A stretch of 64,000 nt of DNA from Methanofollis ethanolicus (GCF_001571385.1 NZ_BCNW01000001.1:248001-312000); one strand, 5' to 3'. Positions 29,084 to 38,460 are shown, counted from the stretch's first letter. Translations and numbers: made by a program. Notes: generated by a model from the letters alone, not told the origin.

Positions 29084-29099
29084 CCTTTGTTTCCATTGG
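29080..29099 (-). other. Origin recognition box next to cdc6
   Basis: On the minus strand the box reads CCAATGGAAACAAAGGGGTT, 18 of 20 identical to the ORB at 25961. It is oriented with its G-rich end pointing to cdc6. Confidence 0.8.
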
Positions 29100-29171
29100 A
29101 GACAGTATATAAACAAAATACCGGTCAGGGAGATCGCCGTCGAATCCATCGAGATCAAGAATCTGATCCCC

Positions 29172-29191
29172 CACCCCTTTGTTTCGACTGG
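29172..29191 (-). other. Origin recognition box, second minus-oriented copy
   Basis: On the minus strand the box reads CCAGTCGAAACAAAGGGGTG, 18 of 20 identical to the ORB at 25961. It lies 92 bases from the first copy in the same orientation and next to the AT-rich inverted repeat. Confidence 0.78.
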
Positions 29192-29199
29192 AACACCAA

Positions 29200-29262
29200 G
29201 AAAACAGAGTATCTGTTTTCTTTTATATTGAGAAAAACAGCTTGTTGTAAGCTTCGCGACTT
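29200..29262. repeat. AT-rich segment with perfect inverted repeat, candidate unwinding element
   Basis: GAAAACAGA-GTA-TCTGTTTTC (29200-29220) is a perfect 9-bp stem with a 3-base loop, followed by a T- and A-rich run (TTTTATATTGAGAAAAACAG). It is the most AT-rich part of the ORB-bounded region and lies just inside the second ORB, which is where an archaeal duplex-unwinding element is expected. Confidence 0.55.
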
Positions 29263-29273
29263 GTACTATAAAT

Positions 29274-29794
29274 GATCTCTGATCTCAGAACAGGATCTTC
29301 TGATCACAAAAAGGAGGATCAGAGAGATCAGGAGAGATCCCGATCCCGGATCCCGGATCAGCGCGGCAACAGATCCCGATCTCCGGCAATCCATGGATCA
29401 GGATCCCCCATCCAGGATCAAAAATTGTCGATCTGGATCACGATCTGGAGGGTGTGATCCAGATCTCCCGGTCAGATCCAGATCTCCCGGTCAGATCCAG
29501 ATCTCCAATCCCTGGATCGATATCTTTGATCCAGGATCTCGATCTCAGATCACCTCTCCTGATCTCCTGATCGTTTTTCCTGATCTGATCCCTGATCTGA
29601 TCCCTGATCTGATCCCTGATCTGTGGATCCTGATCTCAGATCCGGCGATCCTGATCCCGGATCAGGGTCGGGATCCCGCGATCTTGCGATCAGATCAGGG
29701 GATCTTCCCGGGATCGTCTCATGATCTTCCATGATCTTCGGTGATCTCCTCGGATCCCGGGGTCTGATCGGCGGATCCGCGCGATATAATGATC
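29274..29794. repeat. GATC-saturated repeat tract inside the origin
   Basis: I count 57 GATC tetramers in about 520 bases, one per nine bases, mostly within GGATCC, AGATCT, TGATCT and TGATCC contexts. Parts are tandem: a 19-bp unit beginning GATCCAGATCTCCCGGTCA at 29456 (two full copies and a partial) and TGATCTGATCCC three times at 29581-29616. Coding regions I sampled have about one GATC per 70 bases. No convincing protein is encoded. GATC sites are self-complementary targets of Dam-type methylases; a methylase gene is not in this window. Confidence 0.9.
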
Positions 29795-29874
29795 AGAATA
29801 GTGGAGTACAGGTAAATTCAGGCTCTTTTCAACCTTTTTCGCGATATCTTCTCCCCTCCTATCTCTCCATTCTT

Positions 29875-29894
29875 CCAGTGGAAACAAAGGGGTC
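29875..29894 (+). other. Origin recognition box, plus-oriented copy closing the origin
   Basis: CCAGTGGAAACAAAGGGGTC, identical over 20 bases to the copy at 25961 and inverted relative to the two boxes beside cdc6. It ends the ORB-bounded region 67 bases before the moaB start codon, so initiator binding may also affect moaB transcription. Confidence 0.82.
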
Positions 29895-29961
29895 GGGGTT
29901 TGCGGCCCTTCTATCACAAGAAGTATCAGAGGGAGCGATCAACATATTGGTGAGGCATCTC

Positions 29962-30450
29962 ATGAAAACCGAGCACATCAAGCCGATCGAGATTACTGCG
30001 GTGGTGATCACTGTCTCTTCGACCCGTACCGAGGAGAACGATACCAGTGGAAAGGCGATCCGCGACCTCCTCACCGCCGGGGGATACAGGGTCGTCTTCT
30101 CGGTGATCGTGAAGGACGACAGGCAGGCGATCCGGGCCGCCCTTGTCACCGCGCTCGGGAAGGCCGACGCCGTGGTCCTCAACGGCGGTACCGGCCTCAC
30201 CCCTGACGACTGCACCATCGAGGCCGTCGAACCCTTCTTCGAGAAGAGGATGGAGGGCTTCGGCGAACTCTTCAGGATGCTCTCCTTCGACGAGATCGGG
30301 ACCTCGGCCCTCCTCTCGCGGGCGACCGCCGGCATCGTCGGCGGGAGGGCGGTCTTCTGCCTCCCTGGTTCGACCGGGGCCGTGACCCTCGCCACCGGCA
30401 AGATCATCGTCCCCGAACTCAGGCACATCATCTCCCACTCGCGGGGATGA
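29962..30450 (+). CDS. moaB: Molybdenum cofactor biosynthesis protein MoaB/MogA family
   Basis: A 162-residue molybdopterin-binding protein that adenylylates molybdopterin before metal insertion. The fold's hallmark NGGTGLTPDDCTIEAVEP is present, with ITVSSTRTEENDTSGKAI at the N-terminal side and CLPGSTGAV near the end. The ATG at 29962 follows GGTGAGG; an upstream frame would translate the origin. Formylmethanofuran dehydrogenase of methanogens needs this cofactor with Mo or W. It is divergent from cdc6 across the origin and is followed by a long non-coding region. Confidence 0.93.
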   Translation: MKTEHIKPIEITAVVITVSSTRTEENDTSGKAIRDLLTAGGYRVVFSVIVKDDRQAIRAALVTALGKADAVVLNGGTGLTPDDCTIEAVEPFFEKRMEGFGELFRMLSFDEIGTSALLSRATAGIVGGRAVFCLPGSTGAVTLATGKIIVPELRHIISHSRG

Positions 30451-30476
30451 AATCCTTCTTTTTCTGTCCGTGACTC

Positions 30477-30514
30477 TTACAGCATTACAGCACGTTTACA
30501 GCAGATTTACGGCA
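30477..30514 (+). repeat. Phased TTACAGCA direct repeats
   Basis: TTACAGCA occurs at 30477-30484, 30485-30492 and 30496-30503, and TTACGGCA at 30507-30514. The last three are 11 bp apart, about one helical turn. Another copy is at 30604-30611, and inverted variants TGCTGCAA lie at 30679, 30775 and 30804. Such spacing is typical of cooperative protein binding on one DNA face. Confidence 0.65.
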
Positions 30515-30532
30515 CCCGCCGCGAGAGAGAAA

Positions 30533-30680
30533 AGATGAGGAATGGTCCAGAATCTGACTGTACCTGTACATATAGAGAGACGCGTCTCTCTCTCAGTACT
30601 ATCTTACAGCAAAACACCCACCCACACGGTGACACCTCTCCCCCTGTTCGGGTGTGTGTGCGTGTGTGATAATCGGACTG
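30533..30680. repeat. Hairpin module, copy 1
   Basis: The order of elements is: GATGAGGAATGG, the inverted repeat TGTAC-CT-GTACA (30559-30570), the 18-bp perfect palindrome AGAGAGACGCGTCTCTCT (30574-30591), ACTATCTTACAGCAAAA, then ACACCCACCCACAC facing GTGTGTGTGCGTGTGTG as the arms of a long stem. The same order of elements recurs about 350 bp later. Confidence 0.55.
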
Positions 30681-30884
30681 CTGCAAACGATCCCGAGATC
30701 TCGCCGATTCGTGGAGATAATCGCGATCAAGTGGCATTTCTTCGCCTGTTGAATGGCAGCGCCTTCCGCAAACTGCTGCAAATGACTGCAAAAAATAAGG
30801 GTCTGCTGCAAGAGTCCCTGCCCGACGATGGCACTTTTGCACCCCGTGTACACCGAAGTTGCGTGGGAAAAGTACACAAACGAA

Positions 30885-31030
30885 GACTGAGGATCGGAGC
30901 CAGATTGAATATTCTAGAGAGAGAAGAGAGATCTCTCTCTCTCATAATACTATATTGCACGAAAAGGGAGGCACACACACCACCTGATCCGTCAGGGTCT
31001 CCGGGTGACTGTGTGTGTGATCTGTGCCGG
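30885..31030. repeat. Hairpin module, copy 2
   Basis: A diverged copy of the module at 30533: GACTGAGGATCGG, a CT/GA palindrome centred on AGAGAGATCTCTCT (30925-30938), ACTATATTGCACGAAAA, then CACACACACC facing TGTGTGTGTG. Base differences in the arms tend to keep pairing, which favours a structural role, though simple-sequence arms make this weak evidence. Confidence 0.5.
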
Positions 31031-31221
31031 AATGCACATGGGGATGGAGATGGGGGTGAACGGGCCGGGATGTTCGATTCCGATTCAAAATATCCCCTGT
31101 TTATTGACAATGCCAGAGTGCAGGTCAGTGTAATCCTGCGCACACGTGCAAACACGAAGGGGCAGGTGCCCCTCCCGGGTGTGCCGGGACGCGGTGAGAC
31201 GTAGGCGAGGTATGCCCGGCG

Positions 31222-32379
31222 CTATCCTCCCTTCGCCTTCTTCCAGGAGAAGAAGACCACCACCCCGACGACCGCCACGACAGCGACGATGAGAAGGGCG
31301 ATCGTCAAGGGGACGGGCCCGCCCTCTTCCCCCTGTCCGGGCAGCACGGTCCCTTCGACCGAGATGTTCGTCCTCGTCGTGTAGAGGTTCCCGTCAGTAT
31401 CCCTGTACTCGATGACGAGCGGAACCTCAGTGACGTTCTCGGCCCTGAAGGTCAGTTCGAAGTTCGAGAGATCGTCCGGGTCCAGGGAAGCGACCGGGTA
31501 GACGCGATCCGGGTCAACAGGGACTCCGGGGGACCCCACGGTGACGACGACAGCCTTTGCCACCTCAAGTCCGGCATTGGTCACGTCCCCGCTGACCCGG
31601 TACGATCCGTTCTCCGGGGTCACCTCCACGCCGGAGACGACGATCCGTGCACCCTTCTTGTCCTCGGAGAAGGTGATCGGTATCGATGCCTCCGTCGTCC
31701 TCTGGTTCCTCCCGTTCCTGTACGTCACCGTCATCGTGAGAGTGGTTTCACGGTCGGGCGTGATGTTGAATGTCGCCTCTGCAGAACCGTCAGGCGCAAG
31801 CGCACCGATGAAGGTGCTTGTCGGGACGCTCACTATTCCCTCGCCCGACGGGACCACCGAGACGCCGTTGACCTCGCCCGAGCGGGGGTTGCTCACCGTC
31901 ACCCGTACAATCTCCTTCTTTCCCGCGGTGAAGGCGTCGGGGACGTCGGCGACAGAGATCCGCGGTTCGACCACCTCGATCCTCACCGGCACCGCGTAGC
32001 GCAATGACCCGGCATTCGTGAAGTCGAGGACAAGACGCGGGTAATATGTCCCTGAACCGGCGTCCGCCTGAACAGTAAAGGTGAAAGAGACCTCGTTCCC
32101 CGCCCCGATCGCACCGAAGGTCTGGTAGGGGTTGTCCAGGACGAGGATGTTCCCCTCCGTGTACATCTTCGCACTCCTGACAGGCACGCTCACCTGTGCC
32201 GTGTTCTTCACCGTGACCGTGACCGTCGCCACATCGCCGGGCATCAGGACCGCCGGGTCGATCACCGCGCCGGTGACCATCACCTGTGCAGCGTCCTCTT
32301 CGGGCGTCGCCGCGTCTGCCGCCCCGCAAAGAAGGAGGAGAAGGAGGAGAAACGCACCGGTGAAGACCACCTCTCTCAT
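31222..32379 (-). CDS. Secreted membrane-anchored protein with S-layer/CARDB-like repeats
   Basis: A 385-residue extracellular protein: a signal peptide (1-23, ending GAADAA), three or so Ig-like beta domains of the archaeal COG1361 S-layer-related type (GDVATVTVTVKNTAQVSVPV, AGKKEIVRVTVSNP, NGSYRVSGDVTNAG) and one C-terminal helix (about 358-380) with a basic tail KKAKGG. It is thus held in the membrane with its bulk outside. The next upstream gene, a Yip1-domain protein, ends one base before this start codon, so they form an operon. In related genomes such proteins often accompany ABC export systems, none of which is visible here. Confidence 0.82.
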   Translation of the reverse strand: MREVVFTGAFLLLLLLLCGAADAATPEEDAAQVMVTGAVIDPAVLMPGDVATVTVTVKNTAQVSVPVRSAKMYTEGNILVLDNPYQTFGAIGAGNEVSFTFTVQADAGSGTYYPRLVLDFTNAGSLRYAVPVRIEVVEPRISVADVPDAFTAGKKEIVRVTVSNPRSGEVNGVSVVPSGEGIVSVPTSTFIGALAPDGSAEATFNITPDRETTLTMTVTYRNGRNQRTTEASIPITFSEDKKGARIVVSGVEVTPENGSYRVSGDVTNAGLEVAKAVVVTVGSPGVPVDPDRVYPVASLDPDDLSNFELTFRAENVTEVPLVIEYRDTDGNLYTTRTNISVEGTVLPGQGEEGGPVPLTIALLIVAVVAVVGVVVFFSWKKAKGG

Positions 32380-33027
32380 CTACAGCACACCGAGCATGAT
32401 GATCTGAGAGACGATATATAAGACCACCGGCACGCCGACGACAACCGCGGCGTCCCTGGTGGTGAGACCGCGGGCGTACTTCATCCCGAAGATCCAGATG
32501 TTAGCCGCCCAGACAAGGAAGATGACGCCGAGGATCTGGCCCGCCTGGATCAGCGGGGACGTCTGGATCATCTCCTGGAAGGCCGCCGTGGCCGCCGGGT
32601 CGGTAAAGTCGATCGACGGGAAAGAGAAGGAGGAGAGGAAGGAGTACGTCAGGGCGAGAGCGATCAGGGCCGAGACGATGAGAGGGACGTAGCCGTACCC
32701 CACCGCTTCGAGGCTCTTCTTCAGGTCACCGGAACCGTTGTAGAAGGAGGAGAGGGCATAGAAGACGAGGGCCTGGAGGGCCCAGATGATCGGGGCACTG
32801 ATCACCGTAACGACCGCCGTGGCGATGCCGATGATGCTGACAAGTCCCTGCATATCGGCGGGGAGAACAGGGAGCATGGCGGTCATGGAGAGATAGATTG
32901 TTACGGCACCGATGATCCCGGTGATCAGCACGAGGATGAAGGGTACCATCAGGGCCGGCGCTTTCTCCGCCCTCTCCCTGAAGAACGCGTCCGGGTTCAA
33001 CAGGACATCAAAAATCCAATGACTCAT
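32380..33027 (-). CDS. Yip1-domain polytopic membrane protein
   Basis: A 215-residue protein with five to six transmembrane segments and the Yip1-family start (FDVLLNPDAFFRERAEKAPALMVPFILVLITGIIGAV). The family has a membrane-trafficking role in eukaryotes; in archaea and bacteria its role is unclear. It is the first gene of a two-gene operon with the S-layer-like protein, implying a joint function at the cell surface. It has no soluble domain. Confidence 0.85.
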   Translation of the reverse strand: MSHWIFDVLLNPDAFFRERAEKAPALMVPFILVLITGIIGAVTIYLSMTAMLPVLPADMQGLVSIIGIATAVVTVISAPIIWALQALVFYALSSFYNGSGDLKKSLEAVGYGYVPLIVSALIALALTYSFLSSFSFPSIDFTDPAATAAFQEMIQTSPLIQAGQILGVIFLVWAANIWIFGMKYARGLTTRDAAVVVGVPVVLYIVSQIIMLGVL

Positions 33028-33066
33028 ACAAAAAGAGTGTACGCCGATCGATTTAAGGATGGGGTC

Positions 33067-33432
33067 TCACTCCTCCAGGGCGAGGAGCACGGCCTTCCTG
33101 AAGACGATCTCCGGGAGCACCCGTCCGACAGGAGCGTTCGGATCGAAAGCAAGGGCCGGGTTGCCGAGTTCCTCCATCCGCGAGGGGCCCGCGCAGTAGC
33201 GTTCGGCCCCCACCGCCTCTGCAAGGAGGTCGTCGAGAGGGACGCTGTTGAAGAGGACGTCCCCCTCCCCCTCAGTCTCTTCGACGTGCACCTCCACCGT
33301 GACGCCGTTCTCCTCCAGCACCGGGACGAGTTCCTGGAGGAGTTCGGATAGAGTCAGGCCTGTATCGGCCGTCCTGTACGGGCATGTCGCGCCTGTCCGC
33401 CGCCGCCAGAGGACGACGAACCTCTCCCTCAC
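33067..33432 (-). CDS. DUF2703 domain protein
   Basis: A 121-residue soluble protein resembling the DUF2703 family, thioredoxin-like proteins of anaerobes. Seen are the strand-rich start FVVLWRRRTGATCPYRTADTG, the LTLSELLQELVPVLEENGVTVEVHVEE helix-strand unit and VLFNSVPLDDLLAEAVG. Only one cysteine of the usual N-terminal pair is clear (TCPY), plus one in ERYCAG, so a redox function is doubtful. It is separated by 63 bases from the upstream sensor gene on the same strand. No substrate is known. Confidence 0.7.
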   Translation of the reverse strand: MRERFVVLWRRRTGATCPYRTADTGLTLSELLQELVPVLEENGVTVEVHVEETEGEGDVLFNSVPLDDLLAEAVGAERYCAGPSRMEELGNPALAFDPNAPVGRVLPEIVFRKAVLLALEE

Positions 33433-33495
33433 TGCAGGCTCCCCCCTACCGCCAGGATCATGGATGAAGAGGATCGTCCCCTGCCCATAAAAACC

Positions 33496-35250
33496 TCAGT
33501 GTTTCCTGAGGTACTCCCGCACCTTCTCCGACTCGATCCAGCCGCGGTCCAGCGCGGTGATGATGCCGTCGATGATCGCCGCCTGCTCCAGGATCTGCCG
33601 GGCATGGCGCTCCTCACAGTGGAGGTCAGCGATGCCGACGATCACGGCGAGAGGGTTCCTGATCTCGTCGCCGAGTATGGCGAACTGCTCGATGTTCTGC
33701 TCGATCCGGGCATAGGCCTCGGTCCGGATCCTCTCCATCTCCATCCTCTCGGTGACATCCCGCGCCACACCCTGGACGCCGACCACCACACCTTCGTTCA
33801 TGATCGGAGCAGCATTGATCTCGAGGTACCGTGTCGACCCGTCCTTCGCGCGGATACGGATCGCCAGACCCTCGATTGCCTTCCCCTCTCGAAGGTCTGC
33901 AAAGAAGGATTCAAATCTGGAGAGATCGGCATCTTCCTTGTTGAACATGAAATTTTTGCCCGTGAACTCCGCGGGATCGTATCCGCTGATGCGACTGACC
34001 GCAGGAGAGACATAGGTGAAAAGGCCCTCTGCATCTGTGGCGAAGATCAGGTCGAAACTCCGCTCGGCAAGGGCGCGGAACTTCTCCTCGCTTTCCCTGA
34101 GGGCGCTCTCCGACCGCCTCCTGGTCCTGATGGTGTACCCCAGGAAGAGGACGGCGAGAGCGAGAGTGGCGATGGCGAAGGCGCCCGCCACCGCCACGCT
34201 CCTGTCGATCAGGACCGGTGGCTGCGGACCGTTGATCACCGTGCTCCCGGCCGGAAGAGGGGCATTTTCGAGGCCGAACCGCTTGAGTTCATTGTAGTCG
34301 AAGATATACCTCCCCTGAAGTTCTTTTTTCACCGGTATGGAGGACGCCGGTTCTCCGTTGAGAATCCCGAGGGCCATCAACCCTGCCTCTCTCCCATGCT
34401 CTTTCGGGGAAAGGAGTCTCCCGCCTGTCAAACCGTACCCTATATACGGGTCGGTGAGACTGTACACCGGGACGCTGGAGGCGCGGGAGATCTCCGTGAT
34501 GGCATCCTCGTACTCGTAATACGTGCCGTTTCCGTCCCTGGTGAGGGTCATGAGGAGGACGACCGTATCGGGGGGGAGGCCCCCGACGTCATCCTTTATC
34601 TCATCAAGGGTCAGGTTCTCAGGAATTGTGAAGACGAGACGATCATCAAAGGCCTGTGCAGCCTTTTCGACGACCTTTCTGTTGGCGATGCCGGTCAGCG
34701 TGTTGTCGTCGATAACATAGACCTTCCTGACATCAGGATCGAGACTGAGTGCGGCCCCGATCGTCCCTTCGACATCGGTTGCCTCGACGATGCCGGTGCA
34801 GTCCTCCCACCCGGCAAGATACTCGTCCTCAAAATAGTTCACGCCGCAGAAGATGACAGGTGTGCCGGGGAAAAGGTCGTCATGATGTTCTCGGAGGAAA
34901 TGAAAGGCGTATTCGTCGACGCAGATGATAGCGTCAAGCCTGACATCCGCATACTTGAGCCTGTACATCCTGGCCATCTCTGCGGAGTAGCGGGGACTCG
35001 GGATCCGCGGCGTGTCCATGTACTCTATATAGAGATTGACGTCGGTGTTTCCCTCCTCAAGCGCGGAACATACACCCTCGGTGATCCCGTCAGTCCAGGA
35101 GAGGCCCTCGTGGTAGGAATGAAAAAGAAGGACGTTTTTTTCCGCGGGAGACGCGACAGAGGCGGTCGGCAGCAGGAGTATCAGGAAAAATATGATGGCA
35201 AGGAAGAGCAGTGGGGGCGATCTGTCCCCGCAGCGTCCTGAAGCACTCAT
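33496..35250 (-). CDS. Membrane sensor with ABC-substrate-binding-like domain and PAS, no ATPase domain
   Basis: A 584-residue protein: a signal-anchor (15-33), an extracellular ABC-substrate-binding-like domain (about 38-350; LLFHSYHEGLSWTDGITEGV, IEYMDTPR), a transmembrane helix (about 355-378) and a PAS domain (395-510). The cytoplasmic end has IEQFAILGDEIRNPLAVIVGIADL, shaped like a kinase dimerisation helix but with the histidine position not in the usual HE/HD form. It ends with WIESEKVREYLRKH; there is no HATPase domain. It therefore cannot phosphorylate by itself. The extracellular part is closely related to that of the hybrid kinase at 43.9 kb. Confidence 0.82.
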   Translation of the reverse strand: MSASGRCGDRSPPLLFLAIIFFLILLLPTASVASPAEKNVLLFHSYHEGLSWTDGITEGVCSALEEGNTDVNLYIEYMDTPRIPSPRYSAEMARMYRLKYADVRLDAIICVDEYAFHFLREHHDDLFPGTPVIFCGVNYFEDEYLAGWEDCTGIVEATDVEGTIGAALSLDPDVRKVYVIDDNTLTGIANRKVVEKAAQAFDDRLVFTIPENLTLDEIKDDVGGLPPDTVVLLMTLTRDGNGTYYEYEDAITEISRASSVPVYSLTDPYIGYGLTGGRLLSPKEHGREAGLMALGILNGEPASSIPVKKELQGRYIFDYNELKRFGLENAPLPAGSTVINGPQPPVLIDRSVAVAGAFAIATLALAVLFLGYTIRTRRRSESALRESEEKFRALAERSFDLIFATDAEGLFTYVSPAVSRISGYDPAEFTGKNFMFNKEDADLSRFESFFADLREGKAIEGLAIRIRAKDGSTRYLEINAAPIMNEGVVVGVQGVARDVTERMEMERIRTEAYARIEQNIEQFAILGDEIRNPLAVIVGIADLHCEERHARQILEQAAIIDGIITALDRGWIESEKVREYLRKH

Positions 35251-35274
35251 GCCATGTGCAGTCTCTGGTGGTTA

Positions 35275-36414
35275 CTATCTGTTCTTCCAGGCCCGTATCC
35301 GCCTCGTCGCCTCTTTCAGGGTGGGGATGGAGGCGGCATAGGAGACGCGTATCCAGCCCGGCGCATTGAAGGCCGTGCCCGGCGTAGCCGCGACATGCGC
35401 GTCGTTCAGCCAGGACCGGGCGATCGCCATGTCGTCGCCCTCCATCTTCACGAATGCGTAGAAGGCGCCGTCGGGCGGGGCGACCGTGTAGCCCATCGAG
35501 GCGAACTCGTCGAGCATGTACATCCGCCGCGCCTCGAACTCCTTCCGCATCGCCTCGACACAGGTCTGGTCGCCCTGCAGGGCCGCGACGCCGCCCCACA
35601 TGACGAAGGTTGTCGGGGAGGAGATCGAGTGCTGCTGGACCTTCATCATCTGCCGCAGTACCGGCAGGGGTGCCACGGCATAGCCGAGGCGCCACCCGGT
35701 CATGGCATATGCCTTGGAGAAACCGTTGATGGTGATCGTCCTCTCGGCCATGTCGCCGAGGGCCGCGAGGGATATGTGCTCCTTACCGTAGATGAGTTTT
35801 TCGTAGATCTCGTCGGAGATGGCGAGGAGGTCGTAGTCCTCGCAGAGGTCCGCGACGAGTTTCAGGGAGGCCTTCGAGAGCACCGTGCCTGTCGGGTTCG
35901 AGGGGGTGTTGACGATGACCATCTTCGTCTTCTGCCCGACCTTTTCCAGGATGGCGTCGTCGATCTGGAAGGAGGGTTCCTTCAGGGGGAGGTGGACGAC
36001 CCGTCCGCCCGCCATCTGGACGCAGGGTTCGTAACTGACCCAGGACGGGTCGGGGAGGACCACCTCGTCCCCTGGGTTGAGGCATGCCTGCATCGCCTCG
36101 TAGATGGCGTCCTTCGCGCCGCAGGTGACGATGACATTCTCCGGACCGCAGGGAATGCTGTTCTCCGTCCGGCACTTCGCCGCCACGGCATGGAGGAGTT
36201 CGGGGATGCCTGCAGAGGGGGCGTAGTGGGTCTCGCCGCGCGCCAGGGCGTCGGAGCAGGCCTGCACGATATGCTCAGGCGTGGCGAAGTCGGGTTCGCC
36301 GATGGAGAGGCTGATCACATCGATCCCCTCTCTCTTCATCTTTTTCGCGGCGTCGGTGATCTCGATCGTCGCCGACGGGGCGACAGCGCCGATCTTTTCC
36401 GAGAGGGCTTTCAT
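35275..36414 (-). CDS. Class I/II aminotransferase (aspartate aminotransferase-like)
   Basis: A 379-residue PLP enzyme. Anchors: the N-terminal [41 protein letters not shown], and the PLP lysine in [17 protein letters not shown]. It resembles archaeal aspartate aminotransferases; substrate range is not determinable. The start codon overlaps the ribH stop by four bases. It is the last gene of a minus-strand operon with ribH, ribC and a class V aminotransferase, a grouping that mixes flavin synthesis and amino-group transfer. Confidence 0.9.
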   Translation of the reverse strand: MKALSEKIGAVAPSATIEITDAAKKMKREGIDVISLSIGEPDFATPEHIVQACSDALARGETHYAPSAGIPELLHAVAAKCRTENSIPCGPENVIVTCGAKDAIYEAMQACLNPGDEVVLPDPSWVSYEPCVQMAGGRVVHLPLKEPSFQIDDAILEKVGQKTKMVIVNTPSNPTGTVLSKASLKLVADLCEDYDLLAISDEIYEKLIYGKEHISLAALGDMAERTITINGFSKAYAMTGWRLGYAVAPLPVLRQMMKVQQHSISSPTTFVMWGGVAALQGDQTCVEAMRKEFEARRMYMLDEFASMGYTVAPPDGAFYAFVKMEGDDMAIARSWLNDAHVAATPGTAFNAPGWIRVSYAASIPTLKEATRRIRAWKNR

Positions 36415-36818
36415 CCTAATCTCTGGACCATCTTGACGGCGGATTCAACGGCGCGCTTCGCGTAGTCGATCCGCTCGTTGGCTTCCATGCGGGTCATGCC
36501 GGGCCCGGAGATGCCGAGGGCGACCGGCTTGTTGTACTCGAGGGAGAGATCGATGATCTTCCGGGCGGCGTGCTGGACGACGATCTCGTCGTGCTGGGTC
36601 GCGCCCTCGATGACGCAGCCGATGGTGACGACGGCGTCGACCTTTCCCTCGGAGAGGAGTTTCTTGATCGCAAGAGGCATGTCGTAGGCGCCGGGCACAT
36701 AGAAGCACTCGGTGACCTCTGCGCCGAGGAACTTCGCGTGCTCCCGCCCCTCGATCTCCATCATATAGGTGATGTCGCGGTTGAACTCCGCGACCACAAA
36801 GCCAAGCTTGATTGTCAT
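36411..36818 (-). CDS. ribH: 6,7-dimethyl-8-ribityllumazine synthase
   Basis: A 135-residue enzyme for the penultimate step of riboflavin synthesis. Motifs: [12 protein letters not shown] (substrate loop), [14 protein letters not shown], and [14 protein letters not shown] with the catalytic His. The ATG at 36818 follows GAGGAGA, so the longer frame to 36872 is not used. It lies between ribC and the aminotransferase gene, in the same operon. Flavin is needed for F420-related and other redox enzymes of methanogens. Confidence 0.95.
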   Translation of the reverse strand: MTIKLGFVVAEFNRDITYMMEIEGREHAKFLGAEVTECFYVPGAYDMPLAIKKLLSEGKVDAVVTIGCVIEGATQHDEIVVQHAARKIIDLSLEYNKPVALGISGPGMTRMEANERIDYAKRAVESAVKMVQRLG

Positions 36819-36868
36819 AATCTTCTCCTCGATCGATCCTGTCTGTATATTCTTTTTATTCTGCCGGT

Positions 36869-38460
<1,592 letters not shown>

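Larger units (their letters stand above)
29025..29961. other. Predicted replication origin (oriC) region
   Basis: A 937-base gap between the divergent cdc6 and moaB genes has the layout of an archaeal origin. Two minus-oriented ORBs (29080-29099, 29172-29191) and one plus-oriented ORB (29875-29894) flank an AT-rich inverted repeat and a GATC-dense tract. Initiator gene next to the origin and inverted ORBs around an unwinding element are the established archaeal pattern. Open frames here are by-products of the repeats. Origin activity is inferred, not shown. Confidence 0.85.
30451..31221. other. 771-bp non-coding region with phased repeats and duplicated hairpins
   Basis: No frame here has convincing protein character. 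The one long frame is rich in Cys/His and depends on GT- and CT-repeats. The region carries TTACAGCA-type repeats at its left end and two related hairpin modules (about 30533-30680 and 30885-31030). It abuts moaB and so lies within 1.3 kb of the origin core. It may be an origin extension or encode small structured RNAs; the sequence alone does not decide. Confidence 0.6.

Noticed and set aside
29272-29734. Open reading frames in the GATC tract (29272-29457 and 29393-29734 plus, 29550-29732 minus)
   Set aside because: They translate as Asp/Pro/Ser/Ile-rich repeats on both strands, as expected from GATC repeats; no start signals or protein character.
30542-31204. A 220-codon plus-strand frame in the non-coding region after moaB
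   Set aside because: It is Cys/His/Arg-rich and crosses the hairpins and GT-repeats; no ribosome binding site and no recognisable fold.
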